64,000 bases of DNA from positions 22,406-86,405 of the forward strand of contig JAHBMJ010003798.1 in NCBI GenBank assembly GCA_018398765.1. The letters are read 5' to 3'. Position 1 is the first letter of the stretch, and every line of letters begins with the position of its first letter. Below the pieces are notes generated by a model. That model had not been told where the DNA came from. It saw only the letters and a program-made list of their open reading frames with translations, and did not search any database. The stretch is from Chromera velia. Its lineage: Eukaryota; Sar; Chromeraceae. The position numbers and the translations under genes were made by a program. This document shows, piece after piece, positions 63,331 to 64,000 of the stretch.

Positions 63331-63335
63331 GATAC

Positions 63336-64000
63336 CCTAAAAATTATTCTAGACATTATGATTTAATAGCAAAGAAATACTAACAAAAAATATGATGAAG
63401 TAAAACTAGATTACCCAAAGTAATATAGAGCCTTTTATATCATCTACAATCGTTACTTCTATGCAAATCTGCTCAAATATGCTCAAAAGGCTGGTTGATT
63501 AGCTAGGGTGCATGGTGGGAAAAATGATGATCACCGCGGCACGTAGAAGTTAGTGAATATTACCTGAAAAGAAATACACAGAAACAACACTAATAAATAT
63601 GCTCAAAAGCAACGTTTAGCGCCGCCAATCAAATACAAAGAATTGCTTCTTCTGTAAGGGGAACAGTGCAGGAAGGAGGGCTTCATAGCTAGGCTAGTCA
63701 AACCGGACAGGAGGCAGTCAGCAGGGGTCGGAGAGGATTCCGAAGAACAGAGCACAGAGACAACATAATCTTATTCACAAAGAACTCACACTACACGGCG
63801 TAAAAGCTTGCAAATCCTTTTGTGTGTGTCAATGAGAAGCTGTGAAAAAGAAAGACAATTCCGTGGGTAGATCCAGATGTTCAGAGGGAGACCAGTACGG
63901 AGTGCCACAAATGAGAAAGGATGAACGAGTAAGGAGCACTTGCGTTAGGATAGTATGGACCGCTTTCAAAGACTGACACATACGGAGCAAGTGGAAGATA
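63336..64000. other. Right edge, no gene seen
   Basis: AT-rich to about 63620, then mixed composition. No coding pattern, LTR copy or RNA gene recognised. Confidence 0.5.

Larger units (their letters stand above)
60276..63335 (+). mobile_element. Copia-type LTR retrotransposon, truncated after integrase
   Basis: Order: candidate 5' LTR (about 60276-60596, TGAATG...CA), a leader starting TTTGGTGCTCCCAGGC that could be a primer-binding site, gag (60692-61861), then protease/GAG-pre-integrase and integrase core (61858-63233, frame continuing to 63330). After 63335 the sequence becomes unrelated and AT-rich, so reverse transcriptase, RNase H and the 3' LTR are absent. Copia order (integrase before RT) is inferred from integrase following directly on the zinc-binding region. 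Several stops and frame changes show it is inactive. Confidence 0.75.

Overview
This is a window of a eukaryotic nuclear genome. Genes are broken into many short exons joined by GT-AG introns, coding stretches are GC-rich, and the introns and gaps are full of CT/GA/CA/AT microsatellites and transposon remains. Nothing looks bacterial: there are no operons, ribosome-binding-site spacing or rRNA/tRNA genes. Gene content and intron density would fit a free-living alveolate such as a chromerid (Chromera-like), but that is a guess from style; no marker gene here proves it. Single N bases in poly-G runs (21011, 41383) and one block of N (38867-38898) show it is a draft assembly.

Layout. 1-6.6 kb, minus strand: a ZNFX1-like SF1 helicase, leaving the window at its left edge, with an N-terminal cold-shock-like domain and probably further 5' exons. 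8.1-14.8 kb, minus: a many-exon drug/metabolite (EamA/SLC35-type) transporter with a long disordered tail. 15.6-16.8 kb, plus: a 2'-5'-oligoadenylate synthetase-like nucleotidyltransferase with one frame break. 17-29.8 kb: mostly repeats, a nested pair of hAT-type non-autonomous elements (18.0-19.5 kb), duplicated blocks, and one coiled-coil/proline-rich minus-strand gene. 29.8-32.2 kb, minus: a two-exon protein with a repetitive disordered half. 32.8-33.7 kb: a compact element with perfect 31-nt inverted ends around one HNH-like gene. 33.9 kb: a 55-codon reading frame with a p97/VCP-binding motif. 34.6-38.9 kb, plus: a large HEAT/Dopey-like gene with an internally duplicated exon. 39.9-42.4 kb: a hAT remnant and an inverted-repeat element carrying a piece of a ubiquitin protease. 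43.3-58.4 kb is the best-resolved gene block: kynurenine 3-monooxygenase (minus) divergent from Sua5/YrdC (plus), then a secreted class-3 lipase (minus) divergent from an F-box protein (plus). 58.5-63.3 kb: a foldback element, a LINE 3' end and a truncated copia-type retrotransposon.

Four gene models (KMO 490 aa, Sua5 464 aa, lipase 536 aa, F-box 719 aa) splice into exact multiples of three. Their 16 introns show an unusual feature: half have C at position +3 of the donor (GTCAGT, GTCGGT, GTCTGT, GTCAGC). Functionally the window mixes housekeeping (tRNA t6A modification, tryptophan catabolism, lipid hydrolysis, ubiquitin targeting) with two families (ZNFX1, OAS) that animals use for double-stranded RNA sensing. 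The most system-like novelty is the HNH element at 32787-33676.
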